Counted from the first letter of the stretch, positions 35,389 through 45,149 are shown. The stretch: DNA of 64,000 nucleotides from Bifidobacterium myosotis (GCF_002259745.1 NZ_MWWW01000009.1:1-64000); one strand, 5' to 3'. Numbers and translations are program-made. The notes: a model not told the origin generated them from the letters alone.

Positions 35389-37479
35389 TCACGCATCGAT
35401 CCAGCGGACGTTCTTGGCGTTGCGCTGGATGAAGAGCCTGCGGGGCTCCACTTCGTCGCCCATGAGCATCGAGAAAGTCTCGTCGGCGGCCGCCGCGTCC
35501 TCGATGTGCACCTGCTTGAGGATGCGGTGCTCGGGGTCCATGGTGGTCTCCCACAGCTCCTGGTAGCTCATCTCGCCCAGACCCTTGTAGCGCTGGATGC
35601 CCTCGCCCTTGGGCAGTTGGCGGCCCGCCTCCTTGCCCTCGGCGAGCACACGGTCGCGTTCGGCGTCGGTGTAGACGAAGTCGTGCGGACCCTTGGTCCA
35701 CTTGAGGCGATACAGCGGCGGCATGGCCACGTACACGTATCCGGCGGTGATCATCGGGCGCATGTAGCGGAAGAACAGGGTGAGGTTCAGCGTGGCGATG
35801 TGCGCGCCGTCCACATCGGCATCGGCCATGATGATGACCTTGTGGTAGCGCACCTTGGACAGGTCGAAGTCCTCGCCGTAGCCACCGCCGACCGCCGTGA
35901 TCAGCGATTCGATGGTGTCCGACTTCATCATGCGGTCCAGGCTCGCGCGCTCGGTGTTGAGGATCTTGCCTCGCAGCGGCAGGATGGCCTGCGTGATCGG
36001 GTTGCGTCCCTGGATGGCGGAGCCGCCTGCGGAGTCGCCCTCCACGATGAACAGCTCGCACTCCTCCGGGTTGTTCGACTGGCAGTCCTTGAGCTTGTCC
36101 GGCATGCCGGCGGATTCGAAAATGGACTTGCGGCGCGTGTTCTCACGGGCCTTCTTGGCGGCAAGACGAGCGCGGGAGGCCTCGATGGCCTTCTGGATGA
36201 TGTTCTTGGCCTCGCTGGGGTGGGCGTCGAACCAATCGCCGAGCTTGTCGGTCATCACGCGCTGCACGAAGGCCTTGGCCTCGGAGTTGCCGAGCTTGGT
36301 CTTGGTCTGGCCCTCGAACTGCGGGTTGGTGAGCTTGACGGAGACCACGGCGGTCAGTCCCTCGCGCACGTCGTCGCCGGAAAGGTTCTCATCCTTGTCC
36401 TTGAGGATGCCCTTCTCGCGTGCGTAGCGGTTGACCAGGCTGGTCAGCGCGGCGCGGAAGCCCTCCTCGTGGGTGCCGCCCTCGGTGGTGGAGATGGTGT
36501 TGGCGAACGTGTGCACGGACTCGGAGTACGCGGTGGTCCACTGCATGGCGAGTTCGGCGGAGATGCCGAGCTTGAGGTCCTCGGCCTCGAAGCTGATGAC
36601 CTCGTCCTCCACCGGCGTGGCCTTGCGGATCTTGACCAGATAGTCCACGTAGTCCTGGATGCCGTTGGCGTACTGGTAGGTGACGGTCTGATGGGTCTCG
36701 CCGGCGTCCGGCACGTCGTCGCCGGTCACCTCGTCGCCGGCTTGGTCGTTCTCGCGCAGGTCGGTCAGGCTGATCTTGAGGCCCTTGTTCAGGAAGGCCA
36801 TCTGCTGGAAGCGGGAACGCAGCGTCTCGAAGTCGTAGACGGTGGTCTCGAAGATCTTCGGGTCCGCCCAGAACGTCACGGACGTGCCGGTGGACTCGCC
36901 TTCGGCCATCGGCTCGCCCTGCTTCAGGCGGTCGGTGGGGTGCTGGTCGATGTACGTCTGGGTCCAGTGGAAGCCCTGACGGCGCACCTCGATCTCCACA
37001 CGGGTCGACAGGGCGTTGACCACGGAGATGCCCACGCCGTGCAGGCCGCCGGAAACGGCGTAACCGCCGCCGCCGAACTTGCCGCCGGCATGCAGCTTGG
37101 TCATCACGGTCTCCACGCCGGACATGCCCTCGCCGGGCACCTCGTCCACCGGGATGCCGCGGCCGTCGTCCACCACGCGGATGCCGTTGTCCGGCAGGAT
37201 GGTGACCTCGATATGGCTGGCGTATCCGGCCAGCGCCTCGTCCACCGAGTTGTCCACGATCTCGTAGACCAGATGATGCAGACCGCGCGGTCCGGTGGAA
37301 CCGATGTACATGCCCGGGCGGATGCGCACCGCCTCAAGTCCCTCGAGCACCCTCAGATCGGAGGCCTCGTAATGTTCGGGGGCCATGGATTCATCCAGCT
37401 CACCCTCCGTGAGCTCCACATTGCTGATGCGATCGCTCGCCGCCCTCAGCTGCTCCTCTTTGCTGGTTTCGTCTGCCAA
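35389..37479 (-). CDS. gyrB: DNA gyrase subunit B
   Basis: A 696-residue ATPase subunit of gyrase. I place the start at TTG 37479, not at the upstream ATG 37584: TTG is preceded by GAAGGAAGCC, gives (M)ADETSKEEQ parallel to the GyrA start, and the residues before it show no homology. The GHKL ATPase site is EIVDNSVDEALAGYA with VDDGRGIPV; the Toprim region has EGDSAGGSA and PLRGKILN; and DADVDGAHI binds Mg. The C-terminus RNAKNVRWIDA is typical. It follows DUF721 after a gap of 262 bp with a small hairpin at 37626-37644. Confidence 0.97.
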   Translation of the reverse strand: MADETSKEEQLRAASDRISNVELTEGELDESMAPEHYEASDLRVLEGLEAVRIRPGMYIGSTGPRGLHHLVYEIVDNSVDEALAGYASHIEVTILPDNGIRVVDDGRGIPVDEVPGEGMSGVETVMTKLHAGGKFGGGGYAVSGGLHGVGISVVNALSTRVEIEVRRQGFHWTQTYIDQHPTDRLKQGEPMAEGESTGTSVTFWADPKIFETTVYDFETLRSRFQQMAFLNKGLKISLTDLRENDQAGDEVTGDDVPDAGETHQTVTYQYANGIQDYVDYLVKIRKATPVEDEVISFEAEDLKLGISAELAMQWTTAYSESVHTFANTISTTEGGTHEEGFRAALTSLVNRYAREKGILKDKDENLSGDDVREGLTAVVSVKLTNPQFEGQTKTKLGNSEAKAFVQRVMTDKLGDWFDAHPSEAKNIIQKAIEASRARLAAKKARENTRRKSIFESAGMPDKLKDCQSNNPEECELFIVEGDSAGGSAIQGRNPITQAILPLRGKILNTERASLDRMMKSDTIESLITAVGGGYGEDFDLSKVRYHKVIIMADADVDGAHIATLNLTLFFRYMRPMITAGYVYVAMPPLYRLKWTKGPHDFVYTDAERDRVLAEGKEAGRQLPKGEGIQRYKGLGEMSYQELWETTMDPEHRILKQVHIEDAAAADETFSMLMGDEVEPRRLFIQRNAKNVRWIDA

Positions 37480-37741
37480 CAGGCTTCCTTCCGTAACTTC
37501 AAGGTCAGCCCCGCAAATGACGGTCACGTTCGGGGTGATATGGCTTAGAACGCTCGTAAAGGGCTCCTCCAGCCGTTTGACCATGCTTTATGTATTTTAC
37601 TCGTTTCACACGACGAGCGCCATAGCGAGGCTCCTACAGCCTCGCATGCCATCTGCGGCGACCGTCCGCGGCGACGACGGTCACGGCATCGGCAGTATCG
37701 GCGACGACGGCATCACCGGGGGATCACCTGGCCCACCGGCA

Positions 37742-38212
37742 TCACCGCCGACGGGCCCACTTCCTGGTGTATCCGGCGGCGGGGCCGGTCACGCGTATCT
37801 CATTGATGGTCAGGCCTTTGAGATTGCGGCGGATGGTGTCGGTGAGCTGGGGGATGAGGTAGGTGAGCTGCGTGGCCCAGACCGTCGATTCGGCGCGGAT
37901 GACGAGCACGCCGTCGGTGAAGTCCGCCACGGCCGAATGACGGGCGACGCCCTCGCCCACCACCTGATCCCAGTGATTGCGCAGCTGCGCGAGCTTGAGG
38001 TTGGTGGACCACACGCCGTTGCCGGCGATGGTGGACATCACGTCGCCGAGCTCGGCCGGATCGCGCCCCGGCTTGCCGAAGTTCTCAATCGACTCCTCGT
38101 TACGCCTGCGACGGTCCTTGAGGAGCGCCCCGCGCCGGGAGAGACGTTCGAATACCTCAGCCGGCAGCGCGGTGGCGTCCAGATGCAGGGCCTCGGCGAT
38201 CGGCGGCATCAT
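37742..38212 (-). CDS. DUF721 family protein (recF-gyrB intergenic gene)
   Basis: A 156-residue basic protein. It has the DUF721 core: W..VVGEGVARHSAVADFTDG, LVIRAESTVWATQLTYLIPQ and ITVTGP-like EIRVTGPAA. It overlaps recF by 4 bp (ATGA), so translation is coupled. DUF721 sits between recF and gyrB in most Actinobacteria (Rv0004 in M. tuberculosis); related proteins in that group have been linked to replication initiation, but the role here is inferred. Confidence 0.88.
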   Translation of the reverse strand: MMPPIAEALHLDATALPAEVFERLSRRGALLKDRRRRNEESIENFGKPGRDPAELGDVMSTIAGNGVWSTNLKLAQLRNHWDQVVGEGVARHSAVADFTDGVLVIRAESTVWATQLTYLIPQLTDTIRRNLKGLTINEIRVTGPAAGYTRKWARRR

Positions 38213-39495
38213 GACCGTGCCCCGTCGGCAGTCGTCCCAGTTCCGGCACCCTCCCCGTTCTCAGAAGAGGCCGAGCTGTCATCAGGCTGCAGCAACCCTT
38301 CTTTTCCCCACTGAGGTTCGGTCATTCGCTTTTCTCGCAAACCGGACAATAAATCCATTATCGCTGATTCGTTGGAATCCGGGCCCACAAGCGTCCCGAC
38401 GTCGATGAGATGCGCGTCCCGATGCGTGGGAACATCGCCCTCGGCGGCCACGGTGATGAGCACCTGGTCCTGACCGTCCGCGAAATCGAGGATCTGACGG
38501 CGCCGGCCGTCATCCAACTGGGCGAACACATCGTCGAGGATGACGATGGGCTTGATGCCCAGCCGTTCGCGCACCACATGGAACAACGCCATCTTGAGCG
38601 CCAGCGCCATCGTCCACATCTCGCCGTTCGAGGCGAATTCGCGGGCGGCCATCCCGTCCAGATCCAGCTGCAGATCATCGCGCTGCGGACCGATGAGGTT
38701 CACGCCGCGAGCCACCTCACCGGGGTAGATGCGTTGGAAATGCTCGCTGATCTCCGGATGTGGATCGTCATACACGAGCACTTCCTCGAATGACGGCGCA
38801 TAGGCGAGCCGCACCTGTCCATGGCGGTCGGACAACCGCTCGTACATCGAGGCGAACGGCTCGGCGAGCAGTTCGATCACGCGCGCCCGCATCCGGGTCA
38901 GGGTCATGCCGGTCTCGATGAACTGTCCGGTCCAGATCTCCAACCCGCTCAACTGCGCATCGACCGGACGACCGGCGTTCGCGTTGGCGCCGAGCTGCTT
39001 GAGCAACGTCGCGCGCTGTTTGCCGATGCGGGTGAACTGCTGCAACGCCGCGGCATATCCGGGCTCCAGCAGCGCACCGGCCTGATTCAGCATCGACCGA
39101 CGGCTGCCCGGATCGCCCGCGACCAGCCGCTGATCCTCCGGGGTAAAGCTGACGGAGGGTATCCGCCCGACGATATCGCGCAGATACAGCGATTTTCCGG
39201 AGTTCACGCGGGCCCGGTTCGCGCCGCGCGCGTGAATCGACGCCTCATACGTGACCGGTTCGTCATCGAATACGACGTTCGCGCGGATCGTGGCGGTCGA
39301 TTGCCCCCGCTCGATCAGCGGCAGGGTGCTGGACGTCCGGTGACTTGCCCCGGTGGACAGCACCTCGACGGCCTCGACCAGATTGGTTTTGCCCAACCCG
39401 TTGCGGCCGACCATGATATTGACGCCCGGAACGAAATCGACCACTACCTGACTCCATGAGCGGTAGTGGTCTAGGGCAAGACGGGAGATGTACAT
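38209..39495 (-). CDS. recF: DNA replication and repair protein RecF
   Basis: A 428-residue SMC-like ATPase loading RecA at gaps. Walker A is GRNGLGKTN (30-38), and the signature and Walker B region is LIGPQRDDLQLDLDG and PIVILDDVFAQLDDGRRRQI. The start overlaps the dnaN stop by one base (TGATG). The C-terminus is about 50 residues longer than the usual length and Ser/Gly-rich (GLLQPDDSSASSENGEGAGT). Confidence 0.97.
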   Translation of the reverse strand: MYISRLALDHYRSWSQVVVDFVPGVNIMVGRNGLGKTNLVEAVEVLSTGASHRTSSTLPLIERGQSTATIRANVVFDDEPVTYEASIHARGANRARVNSGKSLYLRDIVGRIPSVSFTPEDQRLVAGDPGSRRSMLNQAGALLEPGYAAALQQFTRIGKQRATLLKQLGANANAGRPVDAQLSGLEIWTGQFIETGMTLTRMRARVIELLAEPFASMYERLSDRHGQVRLAYAPSFEEVLVYDDPHPEISEHFQRIYPGEVARGVNLIGPQRDDLQLDLDGMAAREFASNGEMWTMALALKMALFHVVRERLGIKPIVILDDVFAQLDDGRRRQILDFADGQDQVLITVAAEGDVPTHRDAHLIDVGTLVGPDSNESAIMDLLSGLREKRMTEPQWGKEGLLQPDDSSASSENGEGAGTGTTADGARS

Positions 39496-40619
39496 CAGCT
39501 GTTGAACCGCATGGGCACCAGCAGGTAGCGGTAGTCCATCGATTCGTCGGAGTCGGCCTCCTGCTGGCCGTTGAACTCGACCGGCTTGACCGGCGTCGTC
39601 ATCTTGACGCGGACGAACGGCTCGGCGATGGCGGACAGACCCTCCTTCAGGTAGGACGGGTTGAACGCCACGGTGATGTCGTCGCCATCCATGTCCACTT
39701 CCAGCGTTTCGTTGGCCTGGGCCTCATCGGCGGAACCAGCGGAAAGCTGCACCTCCTGACCGGAGAAGACCATGCGGATCGGGGCATTGCGCTCGGCCAC
39801 CAGCGCCACACGGCTGATCGCATCGAGCAGATCCTGTCGGCTGACCACCGCCTGGATCGGGTAGTCATCGGCGAACAGGCGATCGACCGCGGGGAACTCA
39901 CCGTCGATGAGCTGCGAGGTGGAGACGCGGCCGGCGTTCTCGAAGCCCAGCAGCGTGGGGGAGTCGGCGTCGAAATCGAGTCGGATGTTCTGGTGCTCGT
40001 CGAGCGAACGGGCCACATCCTTGAGCAGGGAGCCGCGAACCAGCGTGGTGGTTTCGACGTTCGCGTCCTGCGGGGTCCAAGTGAAGGTGGCACGGGCCAG
40101 ACGGAAGCGGTCGGTGGAGGTCATGACCACCTTGTTGCCCTGGAACTGCATGCGCACGCCGGTCAGCACCGGGCGGTTCTCCTCACGGGAGACCGCGACA
40201 CATGACTGGTTCACCGCCTGCACGAACGTGGGGGCATCGACCTGGCCCAGCGCCGGCGGGACAGTCGGCAGATCCGGATATTCGGCGTCCGGCATGAGCT
40301 GCAGGGTAAACGTCGACTTGCCGGAAGTGATGGTCAAGGTCGATTCGTTGGTGACCAAGTAGGTCTTCTCGCTGCGCAGCGACTTGGTGATGTCCGCCAG
40401 CAGCTTGCCCAGCACCAGTGCCGAGCCGGATTCGTCGACTCCGGCTTCGATGTGGTGCCGAGCCGAAATCTCGTAGTTGAATGCCGAGAACTGAAGCGTG
40501 CCATCGATGGCTTCAAGACGTACGCCGGCGAGAATCGGGTTGGATGGGCGCGCGTCGATGACGCGTGAGGTCCATGCCACTGCGTCGGCCAAGGCTGTGG
40601 TGTCGATTTCGACTTTCAT
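39495..40619 (-). CDS. dnaN: DNA polymerase III sliding clamp (beta subunit)
   Basis: A 374-residue clamp made of three similar domains of about 125 residues. It starts MKVEIDTTALADAVAWTSRV and ends YRYLLVPMRFNS, matching the conserved C-terminal LP/LVPMR motif that contacts the polymerase. It is transcribed after dnaA, separated by the 809-bp origin-type spacer, and leads the dnaN-recF-DUF721 overlapping set. Confidence 0.98.
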   Translation of the reverse strand: MKVEIDTTALADAVAWTSRVIDARPSNPILAGVRLEAIDGTLQFSAFNYEISARHHIEAGVDESGSALVLGKLLADITKSLRSEKTYLVTNESTLTITSGKSTFTLQLMPDAEYPDLPTVPPALGQVDAPTFVQAVNQSCVAVSREENRPVLTGVRMQFQGNKVVMTSTDRFRLARATFTWTPQDANVETTTLVRGSLLKDVARSLDEHQNIRLDFDADSPTLLGFENAGRVSTSQLIDGEFPAVDRLFADDYPIQAVVSRQDLLDAISRVALVAERNAPIRMVFSGQEVQLSAGSADEAQANETLEVDMDGDDITVAFNPSYLKEGLSAIAEPFVRVKMTTPVKPVEFNGQQEADSDESMDYRYLLVPMRFNS

Positions 40620-41428
40620 GAGTGCGTGTTTTCCCTTCGTCGGTTGTGCTGAAGAACATTCTAACCGCTGGCCGGTTGGCTGCCGTTCATAGGGACCTTC
40701 GCGGTTATCATGGCGACGATGAATTCTTAAGCACGGTAGGTAATAGCCATAATAAGGGCGGTGGATAGTGTGGATAAGTGGGGTTGAGCCCTACTGTCGC
40801 AACGGTTGATAATTCGTCGCAGAATGTGGATAACTTCTGTATAAACGGTGGATAACTAGCCGACTTATCCACAGCCTCAACGGCCGGGAATGGTTTTCCA
40901 CCATCGAGCCTCGATTATGCACGAGTTTTCCACCATAAAATCCGGGGTAATCCACGACTTATCCGCAGAGTTTACCCACATTTGTGAATAACTATGTGGA
41001 TAACTTTTCCCTACTTTTGGTTTCCGTACGGCGTGTTGCGCACCCGTTTCGACTGGGAGAATCGATTTCAGAGACCGTTTTCGAGGGTTTTCCGGCAGGC
41101 TCGAACGAAAGTGCCGAAAACGTTCTTCAGAACGCATTCTCCTCGATAGAGTCTGCGGATGCGACGCTCGACGGTCGAAAGATGACGCGATCCAGCAGGC
41201 TGCGCGCAGAACTCGTCCATGCTTGCAGGACGGCTGTCGGCGCAGCTGACTGGGGAAGAGACGTCGGTGGCAATGCCCATGCCGCCGTTCGCGGGCGGCA
41301 ACCCGTGAAGACCCGTGAAGACTCCCATCCACCAGAATCGATTCCAGCGAACGAAAACGGCCCTTTCCCCGAACGACTCGGGAAAAGGGCCGAAAACGGT
41401 CTGTCAAACGGATCGTGCGGGACGGCAA
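40620..41428. other. oriC-type region between dnaN and dnaA with DnaA boxes
   Basis: Perfect DnaA boxes (TTATCCACA or complement) lie at 40769-40777, 40825-40833, 40865-40873 and 40995-41003. One-mismatch boxes lie at 40847, 40959, 40972 and 40983. The cluster spans about 235 bp of relatively AT-rich sequence next to the dnaN start. The other part (41010-41350) has no box and no convincing gene. The dnaA terminator is at its right end. Confidence 0.9.
41358..41392 (-). terminator. Terminator of dnaA
   Basis: On the minus strand CGGCCCTTTTCCCGAG pairs with CTCGGGGAAAGGGCCG-like sequence around a short loop and runs into TTTTCG, 36 bp after the dnaA stop. Confidence 0.8.
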
Positions 41429-42928
41429 TCAGTCGCTGTTCTGCTTGAGTCGCACGGTGAGCTCCATCACGTAGTTATAGATCTCCTGCTTCTGCTGCAT
41501 TTCGTCGCTCACGCGGGTGTAGGCGTGCATCACCGTGGTGTGATCGCGCCCGCCGAACACCTCGCCGATGTCGAGCAGGCTCATGCTGGTCATTTCGCGG
41601 GCCAGATACATGGCGATCTGCCGTGCCAGCGCCACGTTCTTGGTGCGCGAACGGCCCACCAGATCGTCGAAAGTCAGGTGGAAGTACTTGGCCACCTGAC
41701 CGATGATGTCGGTGGGTTTGATTTCGACATCGGTGGTGAAGAAGTCCTGCAGGGTCTGTTCGGCCAGTGCGCGGGTGACGGGCTGGTTGCTCAGCGAGGC
41801 GACGGCGGTCACGCGGGTGAGCGCGCCTTCGAGTTCGCGGATGTTCTCCGTGAAGCGCTCGGCGATGAGGTCGAGCACGTCGTTGGGGATTTTGGAGCCG
41901 TTCATCGAGGCGATCATGCGCAGGATGGCGATGCGGGTCTCGAGGTCCGGCGGCTTGACATCGACGGTCAGGCCGGATTCGAAGCGGGAAATCAGGCGCG
42001 CCTCGAAGCCCTTGAGGTTCTTGGGCGCCACATCGGAGGCGATGACGATGCGCTTGTTGGCCTGGTGCAGCGAGTTGAACGTGTGGAAGAACTGGTCGAG
42101 GGTCGCTTCTTTGCCGCCGAGGAACTGGATGTCGTCGATGAGGAGCACGTCCACCTGGCGGTAGCGGCGGTTGAATTCGGCGATCTGGCCCTGGCTCTGG
42201 TTCGGGTTCTGCAGCGCGTCGATGAATTCGTTGGTGAATTCCTCGCTGGTGACGTAGCGGACCTTGAGGCTGGGGTCCTTGACCAGGGCGTAGTTACCGA
42301 TGGCGTTGAGCAGGTGGGTCTTGCCCAGGCCCGATCCGCCGTAAATACACAGGGGGTTGAAGTCCTGGCCCGAGCCTTCGGCCACGGCCAGGGCCACCGT
42401 GCGGGCGAATCGGTTGGAATCGCCGGGCACGAACGAATCGAACGTGAAGTTCTTATTGAGATGCGTCTCCGGGTCGCGGTTCATCTTCTGCTGGCCCATG
42501 GGGAAACGCGGCTCCGACGGAGGCACGATCGGCTTGGGCTCGGGGGCGGACATGGCCGCGGCGGCGCCGAACGGCTCCTTGCCGAAATCGGCGACGGTCG
42601 GATTCGCCTCCATCGTGAACGGCTTGGCCACCGGCGTGCGTTCGGGCTCGCTGGGCGGCACCACCTTGAACGCCGGGAACATGTTCTGGCCGGTCACCGT
42701 GTGCAGGGCCTGAACCAGCGGTTCGTTGAGATCGCCTTGGATGGCGCGCATCGTGACGTTGTTGTCCACGCACAACACGATGGTCGAGCCGTACACGCCT
42801 TCGGGCACCACGCCCTCGAGCCAGCCCTTCTCCCTTGCGCTCAGCGATGCGTTATGCTTGAGCATGGTAAGGGCGTTGGCCCAGATATGAGCGGCTTCGA
42901 CTGCAGGGTCGCCGGAAGCATGCACCAT
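41429..42928 (-). CDS. dnaA: Chromosomal replication initiator protein DnaA
   Basis: A 499-residue initiator. I use the ATG at 42928 (MVHASGDPAVEAAHIWANAL), which follows GAAAGGGCC; the upstream ATG at 42970 has no such site. Domain I covers 1-90, a Pro-rich linker about 90-155, and the AAA+ domain about 160-385 with Walker A GGSGLGKTH (197-205) and DDIQFLGGKEATLDQF. The C-terminal DNA-binding domain has the DnaA signature GGRDHTTVMHAYTRV. DnaA boxes on both sides of the gene suggest both origin function and autoregulation. Confidence 0.98.
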   Translation of the reverse strand: MVHASGDPAVEAAHIWANALTMLKHNASLSAREKGWLEGVVPEGVYGSTIVLCVDNNVTMRAIQGDLNEPLVQALHTVTGQNMFPAFKVVPPSEPERTPVAKPFTMEANPTVADFGKEPFGAAAAMSAPEPKPIVPPSEPRFPMGQQKMNRDPETHLNKNFTFDSFVPGDSNRFARTVALAVAEGSGQDFNPLCIYGGSGLGKTHLLNAIGNYALVKDPSLKVRYVTSEEFTNEFIDALQNPNQSQGQIAEFNRRYRQVDVLLIDDIQFLGGKEATLDQFFHTFNSLHQANKRIVIASDVAPKNLKGFEARLISRFESGLTVDVKPPDLETRIAILRMIASMNGSKIPNDVLDLIAERFTENIRELEGALTRVTAVASLSNQPVTRALAEQTLQDFFTTDVEIKPTDIIGQVAKYFHLTFDDLVGRSRTKNVALARQIAMYLAREMTSMSLLDIGEVFGGRDHTTVMHAYTRVSDEMQQKQEIYNYVMELTVRLKQNSD

Positions 42929-43251
42929 GGTCGTCGGCCCTTTCTTCGCTCGGTCTCGTGGATAATACAACTCTCTATGTTTACTCCGATGTGAGGAAGT
43001 TATCCACCGCGTTGCGTGTTGAAAATACTGGAATGTGAATAACAGGCATGTAATTTGTGGATAACTCTGAGCCGTGAATGCTTGATTTTCCGCCGTTTAT
43101 CGGGGTGTCTCGGCGTGTCGCGCGCCGTGTCGAAATGTGAAAAAACCTCTCTCGTTTTGACTTCAGGGGAGGGGTGAGGGTAGCTTGGTATAGCTTGACT
43201 CACGTGAGGGCAGCGCGAAGCGTTGCCGAATAGACCTAGGAGCAATAGATT
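42929..43251. other. dnaA-rpmH intergenic region with DnaA boxes
   Basis: A perfect DnaA box TGTGGATAA lies at 43056-43064. One-mismatch boxes lie at 43000-43008 (TTATCCACC), 43034-43042 (TGTGAATAA) and 42956-42964 (CGTGGATAA). The promoters of dnaA and of the rpmH-rnpA set must both lie here. Confidence 0.8.
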
Positions 43252-43386
43252 ATGAAGAGGACGTTCCAGCCGAACAACCGTCGTCGTCACATGAAGCACG
43301 GCTTCCGTCTGCGCATGCGCACCCGTTCCGGTCGCGCGCTGATCAACCGTCGTCGTGCCAAGGGCCGCAAGACCCTGTCCGCCTGA
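43252..43386 (+). CDS. rpmH: 50S ribosomal protein L34
   Basis: A 44-residue basic protein, [20 protein letters not shown] and on to GRKTLSA, the full L34 sequence. TAGGAGCAATAGATT precedes the ATG. It is the first gene on the rightward side of the origin and starts the usual rpmH-rnpA-yidD-yidC-jag-rsmG order. Confidence 0.98.
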   Translation: MKRTFQPNNRRRHMKHGFRLRMRTRSGRALINRRRAKGRKTLSA

Positions 43387-43421
43387 TTCGGTCGGACCAT
43401 TACCACAGCGGCATAGTCGAG

Positions 43422-43772
43422 GTGGAGCGGCTGCAAAGCCATCGTGATTTTGTCACCGTGCTGAAGCGCCGGCGCAAAGTCGGTGGCAAGGACATCGTCG
43501 TGCACTATCTGGTGCCCGACGACGCTCATGATGAGGAACAGGCGACGTATCGTCGTCTGGGTTTGGCCGTATCCAAATCCGTCGGCAAGGCCGTTACACG
43601 CAATACCGTGAAGCGCCGCTTCCGGGTGCTGGCCAGAACCCATGAGGATCTCCTGCCCGAACGCTGCGATATCGTGTTGCGCGCGAAGCCGAGCGCGGCT
43701 GCAGCGTCGTATTCGTCATTGGACGAGCAGATCGCCAAGGCGTTCGCCACTGTGGCGCGAAAGACGGCGTGA
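43422..43772 (+). CDS. rnpA: Ribonuclease P protein component
   Basis: A 116-residue basic protein aiding the RNase P RNA in tRNA 5' maturation. The RNR signature is [20 protein letters not shown]. The start is a GTG ([10 protein letters not shown]); no ATG is available in frame before it, and the ribosome site is weak (GTCGAG). The stop is 4 bp before yidD. Confidence 0.95.
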   Translation: MERLQSHRDFVTVLKRRRKVGGKDIVVHYLVPDDAHDEEQATYRRLGLAVSKSVGKAVTRNTVKRRFRVLARTHEDLLPERCDIVLRAKPSAAAASYSSLDEQIAKAFATVARKTA

Positions 43773-43776
43773 CATC

Positions 43777-44094
43777 ATGACTTCTCTCAGGGCGGTGTTG
43801 ATTGCGGGAGTGCGCTGGTATCAGCGCACCATTTCCGCGAACACACCGCCTTGTTGCAAGTACTACCCCAGCTGTTCGAACTATGCCATCGAGGCGCTCG
43901 AACGGTATGGTGCATTTCGCGGCGGGTTGCTCGCCGTGCTTCGTCTGCTGCGTTGTCGGCCGTGGAGTCGCGGGGGAATCGACGATGTGCCGCAGCGGTA
44001 TTCGATTTTCTACAGATTTTCGTGGTCGAAGGCCCATGAGGAGCCTCGGCTGACACCATTGGCCCACACTCAAGGAGAGGCCCATCGATGCTAA
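43777..44094 (+). CDS. yidD: Membrane protein insertion efficiency factor YidD
   Basis: A 105-residue protein with the full YidD hallmark: IRWYQ-type GVRWYQRTISANTPPCCKYY, PSCSNYAIEALERYGAFRGG and RCRPWSRGGIDDVP. It overlaps yidC by 7 bp, indicating translational coupling. Its C-terminal 25 residues vary between species. Confidence 0.95.
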   Translation: MTSLRAVLIAGVRWYQRTISANTPPCCKYYPSCSNYAIEALERYGAFRGGLLAVLRLLRCRPWSRGGIDDVPQRYSIFYRFSWSKAHEEPRLTPLAHTQGEAHRC

Positions 44095-45098
44095 ACCAAA
44101 ACGTGTTCTACCTCGATACCGGGTTCTGGGGATTCTTCTATAAGATCCTCACCCCTATCGAGTGGCTGCAGACCTGGATTCTGAAGCTGGTGCATGATTT
44201 CTTCGTCATGCTTGGCATGAGCCCGATCGGCGTCTCGTGGGTCATCGCCATCATCTGCCTGGTGCTGGTGGTGCAGGCGGGCATCTTCCCGCTGTTCTAC
44301 AAGCAGATGAAGTCGATGCGCAAGATGCAGGCATTGGCCCCGAAGATGCAGCGCATCCAGAACAAGTACAAGGGCAAGACGGATCAGGCCTCCAAGGAGG
44401 CCATGAGCCGCGAGATGATGAAGCTCTATCAGGACAACGACGCCAATCCGGCCGGGTCCTGCCTGCCGATGCTCATCCAGGGCCCGGTGTTCATGTCGAT
44501 GTTCTACACGCTTTCGGCCATTCCGTTCATCGCTCGCGAGAAGCGCGGCCCGCTTGGTGCGTTCGACGTCGATACTGCCCAGCAGTTCACGAAGACCGAC
44601 GTTTTCGGCGTAGTGAGCGTGGGTGACAACTTCGGCTCCGCTTCCACCAGCGGCAAGGTCGTCATCGGCATCTTCGTGTTCCTCATGTGCTTCTGCCTGT
44701 GGTTCGTGCAGTACTTCAGCATGAAGCGCAATATGGCGGCGGCCTCGATGAACAAGCAGACCGAGACCATGCAGAAGATGATGCTGTGGGTCTTCCCGCT
44801 TATGTACATCTTCTCCGGCACCACCATGCCGTTCGCCGTGCTGGTGTACTGGCTTACCAGCAACGTGTGCAACCTGTTGCGTACCCTGTGGCAGGTCACC
44901 TACTTCCCGACGCCCGGGTCCCCGGCCGCCGCTGACAAGGAGAAGCGCGACCATCGCCGCGAGAACGAGCGCCGCGCCAAGGCCGGTCAGCCTTCGCTTG
45001 AGGAGGAGGCGTTGCAGAAGGCCAAGGAGGAGGCCGCGCGCAAGGAGACTCAGGGCTACCAGCGTCAGCAGCCGGTGAGGAAGCGAAAGAAGAAGTAA
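44088..45098 (+). CDS. yidC: Membrane protein insertase YidC
   Basis: A 336-residue Oxa1/YidC insertase with five expected membrane segments (IGVSWVIAIICLVLVVQAGI, FPLFYKQMKSMRKMQALAPK as the cytosolic loop, GPVFMSMFYTLSAIPFIA, VVIGIFVFLMCFCLWFVQYF, MLWVFPLMYIFSGTTMPFAV). The charged tail ends RKRKKK and likely contacts ribosomes. AAGGAGAGGCCCATCG supplies the ribosome site. Confidence 0.96.
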   Translation: MLNQNVFYLDTGFWGFFYKILTPIEWLQTWILKLVHDFFVMLGMSPIGVSWVIAIICLVLVVQAGIFPLFYKQMKSMRKMQALAPKMQRIQNKYKGKTDQASKEAMSREMMKLYQDNDANPAGSCLPMLIQGPVFMSMFYTLSAIPFIAREKRGPLGAFDVDTAQQFTKTDVFGVVSVGDNFGSASTSGKVVIGIFVFLMCFCLWFVQYFSMKRNMAAASMNKQTETMQKMMLWVFPLMYIFSGTTMPFAVLVYWLTSNVCNLLRTLWQVTYFPTPGSPAAADKEKRDHRRENERRAKAGQPSLEEEALQKAKEEAARKETQGYQRQQPVRKRKKK

Positions 45099-45109
45099 CG
45101 GATCGCGAA

Positions 45110-45149
45110 GCGGGTGTCCGGTGTTTCACGTGAAACACCGGACACCCGC
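45110..45149. other. parS site inside a perfect 40-bp palindrome
   Basis: The ParB site TGTTTCACGTGAAACA is at 45122-45137. The symmetry extends 12 bp on each side (GCGGGTGTCCGG and its complement), making a 40-bp perfect palindrome 12 bp after the yidC stop. It can double as the transcription terminator of the rpmH-yidC unit (inference). Confidence 0.93.

Noticed and set aside
41315..42994. 559-codon plus-strand frame opposite dnaA
   Set aside because: Antisense shadow of dnaA; it would also run through the terminator.
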